A stretch of 64,000 nt of DNA from an uncultured bacterium. Its GTDB lineage: Bacteria > Oederibacteriota > PGYV01 > Palsa-1178. The first letter of the stretch is position 1; each line of letters starts with the position of its first letter. Where the stretch lies: positions 24,171 through 88,170 of the forward strand of contig CALAOR010000010.1 in the NCBI GenBank assembly GCA_937889595.1, given 5' to 3'. Of this stretch, positions 17,421 through 26,079 are shown piece after piece. The notes beneath the pieces were generated by a model that was not told the DNA's origin, did no database searches, and was given only the letters and a program-made list of their open reading frames with translations. The translations under genes and the position numbers were made by a program.

Positions 17421-20400
17421 ATGACCAGAATCGGCCGCTCCGGAAAATTAAGAATACACTTTCAGCTTTCCGTTATATTAATTGCGCTTGTGTTACCCTT
17501 CTATATTTCCGCATCTCCTTTTTCGGTCAACGGCCAATTACATGTTTCCGGGAATCAGCTTGTGAATGAATGCGGGTCTCCGGTACAGCTCCGCGGCATT
17601 TCCAGCCACGGTCTGCAGTGGTACGGGCTGAACAACTGCTTTGATTTTTGCTGCATAAGCGCATCAGCGCTCGATTACATGGCTAATACCGTCGGCATAG
17701 ACGTGTTCAGGATAGCGATGTATCCGGAACCCGACGGGTATATAGCCAACCCGAGCAGATTTACACAGCAGGTAAATAACATCGTGCAGATGTGCGAAGA
17801 CAGGGGCATTTACGCGCTCATAGACTGGCACGTACTTACACCCGGCGACCCGAACGCCGATATTGTTTACGCAAGGACGTTTTGGGAGTCCATGGCGACC
17901 GCGCACAAGGACAGCCGAAACGTAATATATGAAATATGCAATGAACCCAACGGCGTTTCCTGGAGCCAGGTTGTAACATACGCAAATGATATCATACCGA
18001 GGATCCGCGCCATTGATCCCGACGCCGTCATAATAGTAGGAACGCCAAACTGGTCGCAGCTTGGATCGGATGTGGTCAACAACAAGCTTTCATATTCGAA
18101 CATAATGTATACATTCCACTTTTACGCGGCAACTCATAACACAGGCATGCTTACCAGTTTTGTAGGGCAGCTGCCTATATTTGTGACCGAATGGGCCGCG
18201 ACAGAGGCAAGCGGACTGGGAGCTACAAACTATACCGTGGCGGATTCGTTTATAAGCATAATGGCCACTAACAAAATAAGCTGGTGCGCGTGGAACTGGT
18301 CCGAGTCTACGGATACATCGGGTATGCTGAATGTAGGCGCGTGCGATGCGGCGAATTGGTCGAGTTATAAGCCGACCGGAAGCTATGTCGTGGGAAAGGT
18401 GTCGAACCCTGCCGACAGCTTTACCGCGTGCAACATAGCGACGAACACGCCTACTCCAAATATAGTACCCACGGAAGTTATTCTGGCAACAGATCTCCGC
18501 CTGGACAGCATGACCGACGGCGATTATGTGAGCAATATCTGCAGTAACTGGTACGCATATGACGACAGCAATGACTGCACTGACAAGAACTGTACTATAA
18601 ATGCTCACGGGACCTCGCTTATCGTCCCGTGGTCAAAGGACCACTGGCAGGACCTCGGGCGGCCCGTGCAGAATTTTTACATGCAGCAGCCCGGGCACAA
18701 CGGCGCGGCAGATTACGCGGCGCGGATTACAGGAGTGGTTACAACGACATTTTTATACGGATTTGCCGGTTTGGGGTTCCCGCTGAAAGAACCCGAGGGC
18801 CCGGTCGACATACACACGGCCACCGGCTTAAGTTTCTGGTGCAAAAGCAACGAGTCAAGGACTTACAGGCTGAAAATAAATGCCCCGCAGGCATTCGCCG
18901 GGCGCCTGGACGAGGACATGTACGGTTATGTGTTCACCGCGACCACATCGTGGCAAAAGGTGTCGATTGACTTTGCCAGCATCCTTTTCTCGCAGGAAGG
19001 ATGGGGCAATACGCTGGTGACAAGGGCCATGGCGCTGGCCCAGGTGGATACGATACAGTGGCAGACACAGGGGCAGACAGGAGCGCCGTACAATTTTGAT
19101 CTATGGATAGACGATGTTGTTCTTATGAACGCGCCGGCGGCATTAAAAACCATAGCGACCGCAGGCTGCGGATCGGCAAATACATTCACGGTCACGCCTT
19201 CAAGAACACCGACAGCCACATATACCCGCACTGTCACGTGTACAGCAACCAGTACAGCTACACGGACAAATACGCCGGCAAACACTTTCACATTTACAAA
19301 CACCGCGACCAACACGGCCACCAGGACCTATACTCCGCTGCCTACATTCACAAATACTATCGTTGATACGCCTACCTTTACACGGACAGCCACGCCGCCG
19401 ACAGCCACGAATACCCCTACAATGACGCGGACATGGGCTGATTCGCCGACATTTACGCATACACGCACGGATACGGCTACACTCACATACACTGTTACTA
19501 TTGCACAAACAGATACCTATACGCCCGCGTTTACGGCAACAATGACGCCTACAATAACGCGGACATGGACTGAATCGCCGACATTTACGCATACGCCCGC
19601 GTTTACGGCAACAATAACGCCTACAATAACGCGGACATGGACTGAATCGCCGACATTTACGCATACACGCGCGTATACGGCAACAATGACTCCTACAATA
19701 ACGCCAAGCCTGACTCTGACTCTGACTCTTACTCTTACTTTTACCGGCACGCCGACTTTAACGGATACTCCGGTAAATACACCGACAAAAACAGCCACAT
19801 CAGGAGCTTACCTGACGGTCCAGATAATCGGGACACCGAATGCGGGAGACACCATAACGGTCATAATGATAGTAACAAATATAGGGGACACGGCTGCTGA
19901 CAATGTATTGCCTTCAGGTCTTGCGATTGCGGGTACAGGAGGCGTTTCTGCTCTGACAAGCCCGTCTTCAATGGTTTCCATACCGGCGGAAGGAACTGTT
20001 GCGTTCACCTGGACATATAATGCTGATTCTTCAGGTGTTGTGACGTTCCAGGGAAGCGCAAGCGGTATTGATGCTGTAGGAGCATGGGTGGTAACCAGCG
20101 GACTTGTTACAAGCAACGAGGTAGCATTCGGTGTTTCGCTGCCGACAATTACATTCACAGACACACCGTCGGCAACGCATACACCGGCAAATACATTCAC
20201 AGGTACCCCGACAGCAATGGATACACCGACAGTTTTATACACACCGACAAATGTATTTACTGCTACACCTACACGAACACCAGTACCCGTGGATGCGAAA
20301 GATTTAAAAATTACGGATGAATTGGTATACCCGAACCCGTATAATCCGGGACTTGGAATACCTATGGGAATAAGGGCTGATTTCAGCCAGAAACATAGAA

Positions 20401-20612
20401 ATACGATGGTTGAGATATACACATCAGCATTACGGCATATAAAAGAATTTAAATTCCCTGATTCGCCATGGGCAGGCGAAAGAACGCTGAGTATTCCGGA
20501 TTCTTCGTTTGTCGGACTCGCAAGCGGAAGTTATTATTATATTATAACAACAGAGAATGAAAACGGTGAGAAAGCAAAAAGCGCGATATCAAAACTTATA
20601 ATACTTAAATAA
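17421..20612 (+). CDS. Secreted GH5 endoglucanase with accessory module, Thr-rich linkers and YPNP C-terminal domain
   Basis: 1063 residues. After a signal peptide (about 1-31) comes a glycoside hydrolase family 5 domain (30-335) starting [17 protein letters not shown]. The acid/base is E175 (YEICNEPNG) and the nucleophile E257 (FVTEWAATE); HFYAATH and WCAWNWSES are also typical of bacterial GH5_2-type endoglucanases. A second domain (352-573) looks like a CBM11 or CIA30-type beta-sandwich (ending [13 protein letters not shown]). A Thr-rich linker (585-795), an Ig/CARDB-like domain (796-905), a short linker and the C-terminal YPNPYNP domain (957-1063) follow. Cleavage of beta-1,4-glucan outside the cell is expected. 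The gene has its own promoter and terminator. Confidence 0.92.
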   Translation: MTRIGRSGKLRIHFQLSVILIALVLPFYISASPFSVNGQLHVSGNQLVNECGSPVQLRGISSHGLQWYGLNNCFDFCCISASALDYMANTVGIDVFRIAMYPEPDGYIANPSRFTQQVNNIVQMCEDRGIYALIDWHVLTPGDPNADIVYARTFWESMATAHKDSRNVIYEICNEPNGVSWSQVVTYANDIIPRIRAIDPDAVIIVGTPNWSQLGSDVVNNKLSYSNIMYTFHFYAATHNTGMLTSFVGQLPIFVTEWAATEASGLGATNYTVADSFISIMATNKISWCAWNWSESTDTSGMLNVGACDAANWSSYKPTGSYVVGKVSNPADSFTACNIATNTPTPNIVPTEVILATDLRLDSMTDGDYVSNICSNWYAYDDSNDCTDKNCTINAHGTSLIVPWSKDHWQDLGRPVQNFYMQQPGHNGAADYAARITGVVTTTFLYGFAGLGFPLKEPEGPVDIHTATGLSFWCKSNESRTYRLKINAPQAFAGRLDEDMYGYVFTATTSWQKVSIDFASILFSQEGWGNTLVTRAMALAQVDTIQWQTQGQTGAPYNFDLWIDDVVLMNAPAALKTIATAGCGSANTFTVTPSRTPTATYTRTVTCTATSTATRTNTPANTFTFTNTATNTATRTYTPLPTFTNTIVDTPTFTRTATPPTATNTPTMTRTWADSPTFTHTRTDTATLTYTVTIAQTDTYTPAFTATMTPTITRTWTESPTFTHTPAFTATITPTITRTWTESPTFTHTRAYTATMTPTITPSLTLTLTLTLTFTGTPTLTDTPVNTPTKTATSGAYLTVQIIGTPNAGDTITVIMIVTNIGDTAADNVLPSGLAIAGTGGVSALTSPSSMVSIPAEGTVAFTWTYNADSSGVVTFQGSASGIDAVGAWVVTSGLVTSNEVAFGVSLPTITFTDTPSATHTPANTFTGTPTAMDTPTVLYTPTNVFTATPTRTPVPVDAKDLKITDELVYPNPYNPGLGIPMGIRADFSQKHRNTMVEIYTSALRHIKEFKFPDSPWAGERTLSIPDSSFVGLASGSYYYIITTENENGEKAKSAISKLIILK
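19524..19667 (+). repeat. 72-bp in-frame tandem repeat within the GH5 linker
   Basis: Two nearly identical 72-bp units (19524-19595, 19596-19667) and the start of a third encode a 24-residue linker unit containing [16 protein letters not shown]. The period is a multiple of three, so copy-number change alters only linker length. Confidence 0.85.
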
Positions 20613-20630
20613 TAAGTTCCCGGATAGAGA

Positions 20631-20667
20631 AAGGGTCAGGTCATAACCTATGACCTGACCCTTTTTT
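20631..20667 (+). terminator. Strong terminator after the GH5 gene
   Basis: A perfect 15-bp stem (AAGGGTCAGGTCATA, 20631-20645, with its complement at 20649-20663) and a 3-nt loop run into a T-tract, 18 nt after the stop. The A-run before the stem could make it bidirectional. Confidence 0.85.
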
Positions 20668-20698
20668 CACCTTTTTCAAAGCGCAGGACTTAAGCCTG

Positions 20699-20753
20699 CC
20701 TGCATGATAATTTTGGACACGGATGTCCGCTAATCAGACCCTCAAAGCCGCGT
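20699..20753 (+). repeat. 55-bp dispersed repeat, copy 2
   Basis: Second copy of the repeat described at 12503-12557, in the same orientation, in the spacer downstream of the GH5 terminator. Confidence 0.85.
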
Positions 20754-20862
20754 TAAAAATGCACTTTAGATACCATGGAGCGCACATCCGCCGCAGACCG
20801 ACCGACCCAAACAAAACACATGTGGTTAATAGAACACGAAAAAAAGTCCTGACAAAAGCCTA

Positions 20863-20905
20863 ACCTCCGACTAATATAATATATGATATTATATTAGTCG
20901 GAGGT
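20863..20905. repeat. Perfect 20-bp inverted repeat with 3-nt loop
   Basis: Arms 20863-20882 (beginning ACCTCCGACTAAT) and 20886-20905 are exact reverse complements around an ATG loop. The foot is GC-rich and the tip is all A/T. No U-run follows, and repeat R1 begins directly at its right foot. Confidence 0.9.
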
Positions 20906-21070
20906 CTTGACCTGATACATGATGATTGTTGTATGTAAACAAAGTGGGTTTGTCAGGTAGCAGTTCAAGACGTGGCCCCGGATTGCGGACAACAAAGGGT
21001 GAGGAACCGGCGGGTTGGACAAGAATAATTCTAAAAGCTCAATCCGAGTTCTGACCCCAGCCACACCAGC
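20904..21070 (+). repeat. Long dispersed repeat R1 (full copy)
   Basis: This sequence, starting GTCTTGACCTGATACATG, is shared with 22941-23195 and in part with 22605-22690. Its first 65 bases fold: GTCTTGACCTGATAC pairs with GTAGCAGTTCAAGAC (13 of 15). The second half contains GACAACAAAGGGTGAGGAAC and ends CTGACCCCAGCCA. No credible gene lies inside. Confidence 0.8.
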
Positions 21071-21171
21071 CACATAAAAAATCAAATTGACGAGTGTTTT
21101 AAATGGATGTAGTATGTAATTAAATTGAGGGAACCAAATAATCCGTACAAGGCGGGAGAAGAGGGCGCACT

Positions 21172-22008
21172 ATGGTAAAAAAAACTGTTACCGGAAGTCA
21201 AATAGCGGTCTTTAAGGGTAAAAAAGTCAGAAAAGTACTTTATAATAATGAATGGTGGTTTGTAATCATCGATATTGTTTCGGTATTGACGGATTCCGTC
21301 CAGCCGGATGGGTACATAAAAGATATGCGAAGGCGCGATCCTGAACTTGCAAAAGGGTGGGGGCATATTGCCACCCCCCTTGTGGTGCCTACGGAAGGCG
21401 GGCCGCAAAAGCTAAACTGCGCCGACACAGAGGGTATATTCCGTATAATACAGTCAATCCCATCATCCAAAGCAGAACCGTTAAAACGCTGGCTGGCTAA
21501 GGTCGGTTACGAGAGGGTTCAGGAAGTGGAAAATCCGGAACTTGCGGCCAAACGCACGAGGATGCTCTATAAACTGAAAGGATACAGCGAAGATTGGATT
21601 GAAAAGAGGATGAGGGGCATAGCCATCCGGGAAGAGTTAACCGATGAATGGCAGAAACGGGGAGCGCAGGAGGAAAAGGATTATGAGATTTTAACGGCAG
21701 AAATATCAAAAGCGACTTTTGGCGTAACGCCAAGCGAGTATAAAAAGCTTAAAGGAATAAAAAGGGAAAACCTGCGCGATCATATGGATGATTTTGAACT
21801 GATTTTTACAATGCTTGGTGACAGGTCAACCACCGAAATACACCGCAATGAAGATTCAAAAGGCGTAAAAAAACTTAAAGCCGACGCCCAAGCTGGCGGA
21901 GGGATAGCCGGAAACGCTCGAAAAGAATTGGAAAAAAAGTTGGGAAGATCTGTTGTGTCAGAAAAAAACTATCTGCCTAAGACGAAAAAAAATAAATTGG
22001 CGGATTAA
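21172..22008 (+). CDS. Bro-N domain protein (prophage antirepressor-like)
   Basis: 278 residues. The N-terminal 110 residues match the BRO family N-terminal DNA-binding domain (IAVFKGKKVRKVLYNNEWWFVIIDIVSVLT, then FRIIQSIPSSKAEPLKRWLA, quoted in parts). The C-terminal half is the common bacterial partner region with FELIFTMLGDRSTTEI. Such genes occur in prophage remnants and as solitary accessory genes; their regulatory target is generally unknown. No other phage gene surrounds it. A repeat cluster flanks it on both sides, and a weak GGAG precedes the start. Confidence 0.82.
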   Translation: MVKKTVTGSQIAVFKGKKVRKVLYNNEWWFVIIDIVSVLTDSVQPDGYIKDMRRRDPELAKGWGHIATPLVVPTEGGPQKLNCADTEGIFRIIQSIPSSKAEPLKRWLAKVGYERVQEVENPELAAKRTRMLYKLKGYSEDWIEKRMRGIAIREELTDEWQKRGAQEEKDYEILTAEISKATFGVTPSEYKKLKGIKRENLRDHMDDFELIFTMLGDRSTTEIHRNEDSKGVKKLKADAQAGGGIAGNARKELEKKLGRSVVSEKNYLPKTKKNKLAD

Positions 22009-22102
22009 TGTTTGATGAAGTCTGTAACCGGATACTGTCTTGCACATAAGAAAAAAGATACTGAAAGGTTATACACAAATAAAGAAAAAAGCTGTGAGCA
22101 GG

Positions 22103-22309
22103 ATGAAGCAAAAGGACAATATGTATATATGGGATAATATGAAGCAGGAACACAGGGATTTGGTCCTGAAAAAAGTATACTGCGGCGGGTGCTGCCGGGC
22201 GGTGGAGATTGCGGATTATAGGTTTGAATCATCAGGCACAAGCCTGGTGCTTAGAGGCAAATGCAAAAAATGCGGTCATGAAGCGGCGCGGGTGCTGGAG
22301 GGTTGTTGA
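22103..22309 (+). CDS. Small zinc-ribbon-like protein
   Basis: About 68 residues from ATG at 22103; an in-frame TTG at 22040 and an ATG at 22121 are alternatives. Cys pairs CGGCC and CKKCGH about 30 residues apart suggest a zinc ribbon. It lies 94 nt after the Bro-N gene on the same strand. No family was recognised, and a zinc-binding role is inferred only from the Cys pattern. Confidence 0.5.
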   Translation: MKQKDNMYIWDNMKQEHRDLVLKKVYCGGCCRAVEIADYRFESSGTSLVLRGKCKKCGHEAARVLEGC

Positions 22310-22318
22310 AATAAATAG

Positions 22319-22359
22319 GATATCGCAAATATAGGGTCTGGCCCTAAATTTGCGTTATC
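22319..22359 (+). terminator. Imperfect hairpin after the small zinc-ribbon gene
   Basis: GATATCGCAAATATAGGG pairs with CCCTAAATTTGCGTTATC around TCTGG with a few mismatches, 9 nt after the stop. There is no strong U-run, so it may be a REP-like structure rather than a terminator. Confidence 0.35.
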
Positions 22360-22480
22360 AAAGGCGTAGCTAGCACGCCGGCTAGTCCGCCGAAGCGAAC
22401 TTGCGAAGGCGGGAAGCTTTAGCGAAGGAGTGTCTCGCACGCCGGAGCTTTAGCGAAGGCGTGTTCCACGATGCAGGAAC
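22360..22480 (+). repeat. GC-rich repeats of GCTTTAGCGAAGG type
   Basis: Related segments such as GAAGCTTTAGCGAAGGAG and GGAGCTTTAGCGAAGGCG occur within 70 bp, along with CGCCGGCTAGTCCGCCG-type inverted sequence. The composition differs sharply from the AT-rich DNA further right. No gene is seen. Short related repeats are common in genomes of uncultured bacteria (from memory). Confidence 0.5.
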
Positions 22481-22604
22481 GAAATGCGGCGAGGGATTTC
22501 ATTTTTTGGGGAATCGGAGTAGAATGGAAAGACGATAAACAATGGGACTCACAACATGAAAAGCGGGGCGGGAACTTCGGGTGATTGACGGCAATTAAAA
22601 CTCC

Positions 22605-22690
22605 CCTACAGGGAACTATAATTGCCGCTGAACAGCGGGTTGGATAAGAACACTTCTAAACGCTCAATTCGAGTTCTGACCCCAGCCAAC
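22605..22690 (+). repeat. Dispersed repeat R2 (partial copy)
   Basis: Shares CAGGGAACTATAATTGCCGC and the ending CTGACCCCAGCCA with R3, and the 3' half with R1. The start of the small gene at 22723 lies directly after it. Confidence 0.75.
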
Positions 22691-22722
22691 TGGAATTGGG
22701 GAATAAAAAGGATGGTGGAGAT

Positions 22723-22899
22723 ATGCCGTATGTAAGCAAGGCACAGGAAGCTTATTTTAATGTTCACAGGAAAAAGCTGGAAGCTAAAGGGGTTGATGTG
22801 GATGAGTGGAACGCAGCGAGCAAAGGGAAAAAACTTCCGGCAAAGGTAAAAAAAGGCAAGGCAATAAAGACAGGAAAAAAGCCGGGCAAAGGAAAATGA
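22723..22899 (+). CDS. Small basic protein, function unknown
   Basis: 58 residues from ATG at 22723, with GGTGGAG 4-5 nt upstream; a TTG start at 22696 is less likely. It begins MPYVSKAQEAYFNVH, continues VDEWNAASKGKKLP and ends in a Lys/Gly-rich tail. The N-terminal pattern (SKAQ..YF...) is reminiscent of small phage or plasmid proteins, but no function is known to me. It sits between two copies of the dispersed repeat. Confidence 0.55.
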   Translation: MPYVSKAQEAYFNVHRKKLEAKGVDVDEWNAASKGKKLPAKVKKGKAIKTGKKPGKGK

Positions 22900-22940
22900 C
22901 GGAAGAAAAGGGTCAGGTGTAAGAAGAAAAAAGGGGTCGT

Positions 22941-23195
22941 GTCTTGACCTGATACATGATGATTGTTGTAAATAATCAAAGTAGGTTTGTCAGGTATCAG
23001 TTCAAGACGTGACCCCGGATTCACCCTGCAGGGAACTATAATTGCCGCTGAACAGCGGGGGATGATACCATATATTTTGTTCTTTTAAAGGCGGATGAAA
23101 TATTTGCGGACAACAAAGGGTGAGGAACCGGCGGGCAGCGGGTTGGACAAGAACAATTCTAAACGCTCAACCCGAGGGCTGACCCCAGCCACCCG
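22941..23195 (+). repeat. Long dispersed repeat R3 (full copy with insertion)
   Basis: Matches R1 over its foldable first part (GTCTTGACCTGATAC pairs with GTATCAGTTCAAGAC) and its 3' half, with an extra segment between that matches the start of R2. The base change from GTAGCAG in R1 to GTATCAG here makes the stem match better. Confidence 0.8.
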
Positions 23196-23215
23196 TTTTG
23201 TTTATAATTTCGTTG

Positions 23216-23395
23216 GATAAAGAGACCGCTGCGACAGAGCTTGCCGATGAACAAAAAAGTCAAAAGAAAGTGGATTTTGGTAGTGTGTTTTAGGCATTTA
23301 CGGGTCTATAATTGATTAATGCAGCTAAATCAGTAGTGGATAAACGTAACAAAGGCGATTTGTCTATTGAGAAAACAATATTTTTTAATTTTTAG
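23216..23395 (+). pseudogene. Possible degraded coding remnant
   Basis: Two short frames look protein-like (DKETAATELADEQKSQ, then stop; further on INAAKSVVDKRNKGD, then stop) with no start codons. They may be the broken 3' end of a lost gene. No family recognised. Confidence 0.25.
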
Positions 23396-23964
23396 AAAGG
23401 GCGAATTGTTATGATTACACATTTGATGATTTATAACAATGAAATTGCATGAATTCAGATTTAACTTGTTTATAAACTTAGATATGGTATAATTATTTTG
23501 TAAGGTTTAGTGTACCGGTTCTATACCGAAAATGCTATATAATTGGCGATCTTTGACAGCTTCAATAATTTAGATAAGCTATGGTCGTGGCGCGGCCGAC
23601 GTGGCAGGGTATTCAAGTCATGAAATATTTTATATTGGGCATTGATATTTTGTTGGTATTTTGATACAATCATTCAAATAAAAAAAGTAGCTAAATCTTC
23701 TAAAATATCGATATAAGCGCCCCGGAGGCCAAAAGAAATGAAGTGCAGAAAGTGAAACTGAATTGATTATAAACAATCTCGGGAAGTATCAATTATATTT
23801 TAATCGGCGAATCCCTGCGCGGAACAATCCAAAAGCATTTATATGTTTTGTATTCTTACATTATTAAACGTAAATATATCAGTAGAAAAGAATCAAGTCA
23901 AACTGTTTTGAAAAGTTTGCTGAAATTGCGAGTTAACTGTTAATTGGGAAAGGGGTAATTTTCT
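23396..23964. other. AT-rich spacer, no gene seen; possible promoter at 23466-23493
   Basis: TTGTTT (23466-23471) and TATAAT (23488-23493) are 16 bp apart, but the next start codon is about 470 nt further on. Otherwise only AT-rich sequence is seen. The switch to low GC begins in this stretch. Confidence 0.35.
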
Positions 23965-24696
23965 ATGCGTAGCAAGGTTGGGGCTATTAAAAGGCCAGAA
24001 ATTGAAACGAGCGAATTCATTTATATAACATTCGATATAGTCGGTAGCTCAAAATTATTTGATGACAAGGATGCTTATCGGATTGTCGAATTTGTTCACG
24101 AGTTTCAGAAATTAGGTAAGATTTGTTTTTGTAAAAATAATGACGGTATACCAAGTGCAATAATTATCTCAAATGCTTTAGATGGAATAACAATGGCAAT
24201 ATGTATGAAGCAACTTTACGCGACTACTGTTTTTCAAAGTCTTTTAAAAAAAATAAAAGATTTCAAAAAGAGAATCAAAATATTGCAAACTGAAAAATTT
24301 AGTGATTACAACATGGATCCAATAAAAATGAGAATTTCAATTGACAAATCAAATGGATATTTTTATCAAATTAAACAAAAACAAGCCAAGTATATAAACG
24401 CAATATTGAGTTTATTTAAGGATGTTCAAGAATATAATCCTCATACTGGTTCGTTTTATTCTAAAAATCTTTCTTATTTAATGAAAAACGAAAGAAACAT
24501 TAGTGATGTAGAGTGTATCGCAGTATCGGGATTACTTAAAGGTGAAGTTGGCGAAAAAGTGATAAAAAATGAATTAAATGAGGTTAATATACCTGGTAAA
24601 GATTCAAAGTTTTTTAGATATAAATTTAAGGATAACGACGCTGATATTGATTCAATTGAAGTGGTTCTACGTGCTGTCTCAACTGTAATAGCATAA
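23965..24696 (+). CDS. Uncharacterised protein, possibly a divergent nucleotide-cyclase-like enzyme
   Basis: 243 residues, AT-rich codons, ATG preceded by GGAAAGGGG. The segment YITFDIVGSSKLF (D24) resembles the first metal-binding motif of class III nucleotidyl cyclases (FxDIxGST). KNNDGIPSAI (D60) could match the second (GDG), and MRISIDKSNGYFY the RIGIxxG strand. The D-D spacing is a little short, and the usual transition-state Asn/Arg motif is not visible. It may be a divergent cyclase (as in Pycsar-type defence), another palm-domain polymerase, or neither. A lone dehydroquinase follows 33 nt later, probably in one transcript. Confidence 0.4.
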   Translation: MRSKVGAIKRPEIETSEFIYITFDIVGSSKLFDDKDAYRIVEFVHEFQKLGKICFCKNNDGIPSAIIISNALDGITMAICMKQLYATTVFQSLLKKIKDFKKRIKILQTEKFSDYNMDPIKMRISIDKSNGYFYQIKQKQAKYINAILSLFKDVQEYNPHTGSFYSKNLSYLMKNERNISDVECIAVSGLLKGEVGEKVIKNELNEVNIPGKDSKFFRYKFKDNDADIDSIEVVLRAVSTVIA

Positions 24697-24729
24697 GGTT
24701 TAAAAATATCATTAATTAAAGGAGGAAAT

Positions 24730-25596
24730 ATGGATAAGGTTATCAGATACGGTCATCCGAAAATAACGGTGGTTGTGGGTGCTGATAGTGATAACGAGTT
24801 AGAAAAGCAAATTAATTACATACAATCACTTAACAAACAGTATGAATCTTTCAATTATAAAATAGGCGTGATTGAATTAAGACTTGATATGCTCAAGAAT
24901 AAAATACATACATGTAGCAAACTCTATGCAGAACGTATAAAACAAAGATTGGGATTGCCGGTTTTAGTTTCGTGTAGGCGAGAAGGGGAAATTGGAGTTT
25001 ATAAAATTGAAGAAAATGAACGAATAAATATATTAGAAGGAATGATAGACAAGAAATATTCTGATATAATTGATATTGAGTATACTACCGAGCCAAAGGA
25101 ACGAATCACATCAATAGTAAATAGATGTAAAGAAATAGGAATTGAGAGTGTTATTTCTATACATAGCCATAAAAACATGCTTCCTGTGGATTATATGTAT
25201 AAAGTTTATAGTGATTCTTTTGCGAATTTCAAAGCTGATGCAGTTAAAATATGTACTACACCTAGAAATAATAGTGATGTTTTTAATTTGTTGAGATTTT
25301 GTCAATATAATTCGGGACAGCTTTCACCAACTATAGTAATAGGCATGGGCAAGAAAGGTCAACTTACACGCATTTTGAGCCCATATATTGGGTCGCCTTT
25401 GACGTATGCATCTATTTCGGATGATACGGGTATTCCGGGCATCATACGTGCTGATAAAATGCTTAAGATGTTTAATGAAATGAAACCAACTGAGACTATT
25501 ATTCATAATTTTGTACTTCCTGAAGATCAAATAACTTCTATATTAAACAAAAAAAAATTAAAAAAATATGAAGATCATGTGCTTTCTGCAAGCTAA
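24730..25596 (+). CDS. Type I 3-dehydroquinate dehydratase-like protein
   Basis: 288 residues following a clear GGAGG. Family motifs run in order: VIELRLDML, PVLVSCRREGE, DIIDIEY, SIHSHKN (catalytic H145), ADAVKICTTP (Schiff-base K173), VIGMGKKGQLTRI and GSPLTYASISDDTGIPG. Type I AroD makes 3-dehydroshikimate through a Schiff base, and the catalytic His and Lys are both present. There is no other shikimate gene nearby; it sits in an AT-rich island beside a possible cyclase-like gene. It may be a spare AroD, part of another quinate-like pathway, or recruited for a different reaction. Confidence 0.8.
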   Translation: MDKVIRYGHPKITVVVGADSDNELEKQINYIQSLNKQYESFNYKIGVIELRLDMLKNKIHTCSKLYAERIKQRLGLPVLVSCRREGEIGVYKIEENERINILEGMIDKKYSDIIDIEYTTEPKERITSIVNRCKEIGIESVISIHSHKNMLPVDYMYKVYSDSFANFKADAVKICTTPRNNSDVFNLLRFCQYNSGQLSPTIVIGMGKKGQLTRILSPYIGSPLTYASISDDTGIPGIIRADKMLKMFNEMKPTETIIHNFVLPEDQITSILNKKKLKKYEDHVLSAS

Positions 25597-25628
25597 AACA
25601 ATTGACAATTTAAGTAATAAGGGTCCTT

Positions 25629-25840
25629 ATTGTAGACAGATGATGGCGTAAAATAGTCTCAGCAACTGATGAGGCTGCTCATCGTTGTCTTCACGGAAAA
25701 TTTTGCAAGCTCAGCCTCGCATTCGAATAAAGTTTCATAACACATAATGTAAATGTTATTATACTTCACCGTACGCCAAAGTTTTTCGATAAAAATATTA
25801 TCAAAAAAAATTGTTCACGGCCGTCCATGCTGATTTTTTA
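25629..25840 (-). pseudogene. IS3-family transposase OrfB remnant (C-terminal, frameshifted)
   Basis: Reading the minus strand in three successive frames gives KISMDGRE, then FDNIFIEKLWRTVKYN, then DNDEQPHQLLRLF. These are the conserved end of the IS3-family DDE integrase (SMDGRG, DNIFIERLWR, NxERPHQ). At least two frameshifts and the lack of an N-terminal half make it a dead fragment. It marks past IS insertion between the dehydroquinase and NACHT genes. Confidence 0.8.
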
Positions 25841-25923
25841 CGATTTGACGAGGGGACGCAGGAAATAGGGCAACTGTTGTGGGCCTGTGTTCTACTCTAC
25901 TGATACAGGTTTCTCCGTTGGTA

Positions 25924-25980
25924 GTGAAATGTGCGGGCCTTTTCAATTGAAAACAGTGGTCTTTTTTAGCGGAATTTGCA
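25924..25980. mobile_element. 22-bp-period direct repeats resembling an IS21-type terminus, site B
   Basis: Units 25924-25946 and 25947-25968 plus a partial third, with AACAGTGGTCTTTTTTAGCG closely matching site A. It lies between the IS3 remnant and the promoter of the NACHT gene. Confidence 0.45.
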
Positions 25981-26011
25981 AATAAGTGCAACATTAGTAT
26001 AAGAATAAATA

Positions 26012-26039
26012 TTGAATTACTCTATTGATATAGTATAAT
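26012..26039 (+). promoter_or_regulatory. Promoter of the NACHT NTPase gene
   Basis: TTGAAT (26012-26017), 16-bp spacer, TATAAT (26034-26039), about 40 nt before the ATG, with a TGGAGG Shine-Dalgarno between. Confidence 0.55.
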
Positions 26040-26079
26040 TATGTCATAAATAAATGTATCATATTTTTGGAGGTTTATC

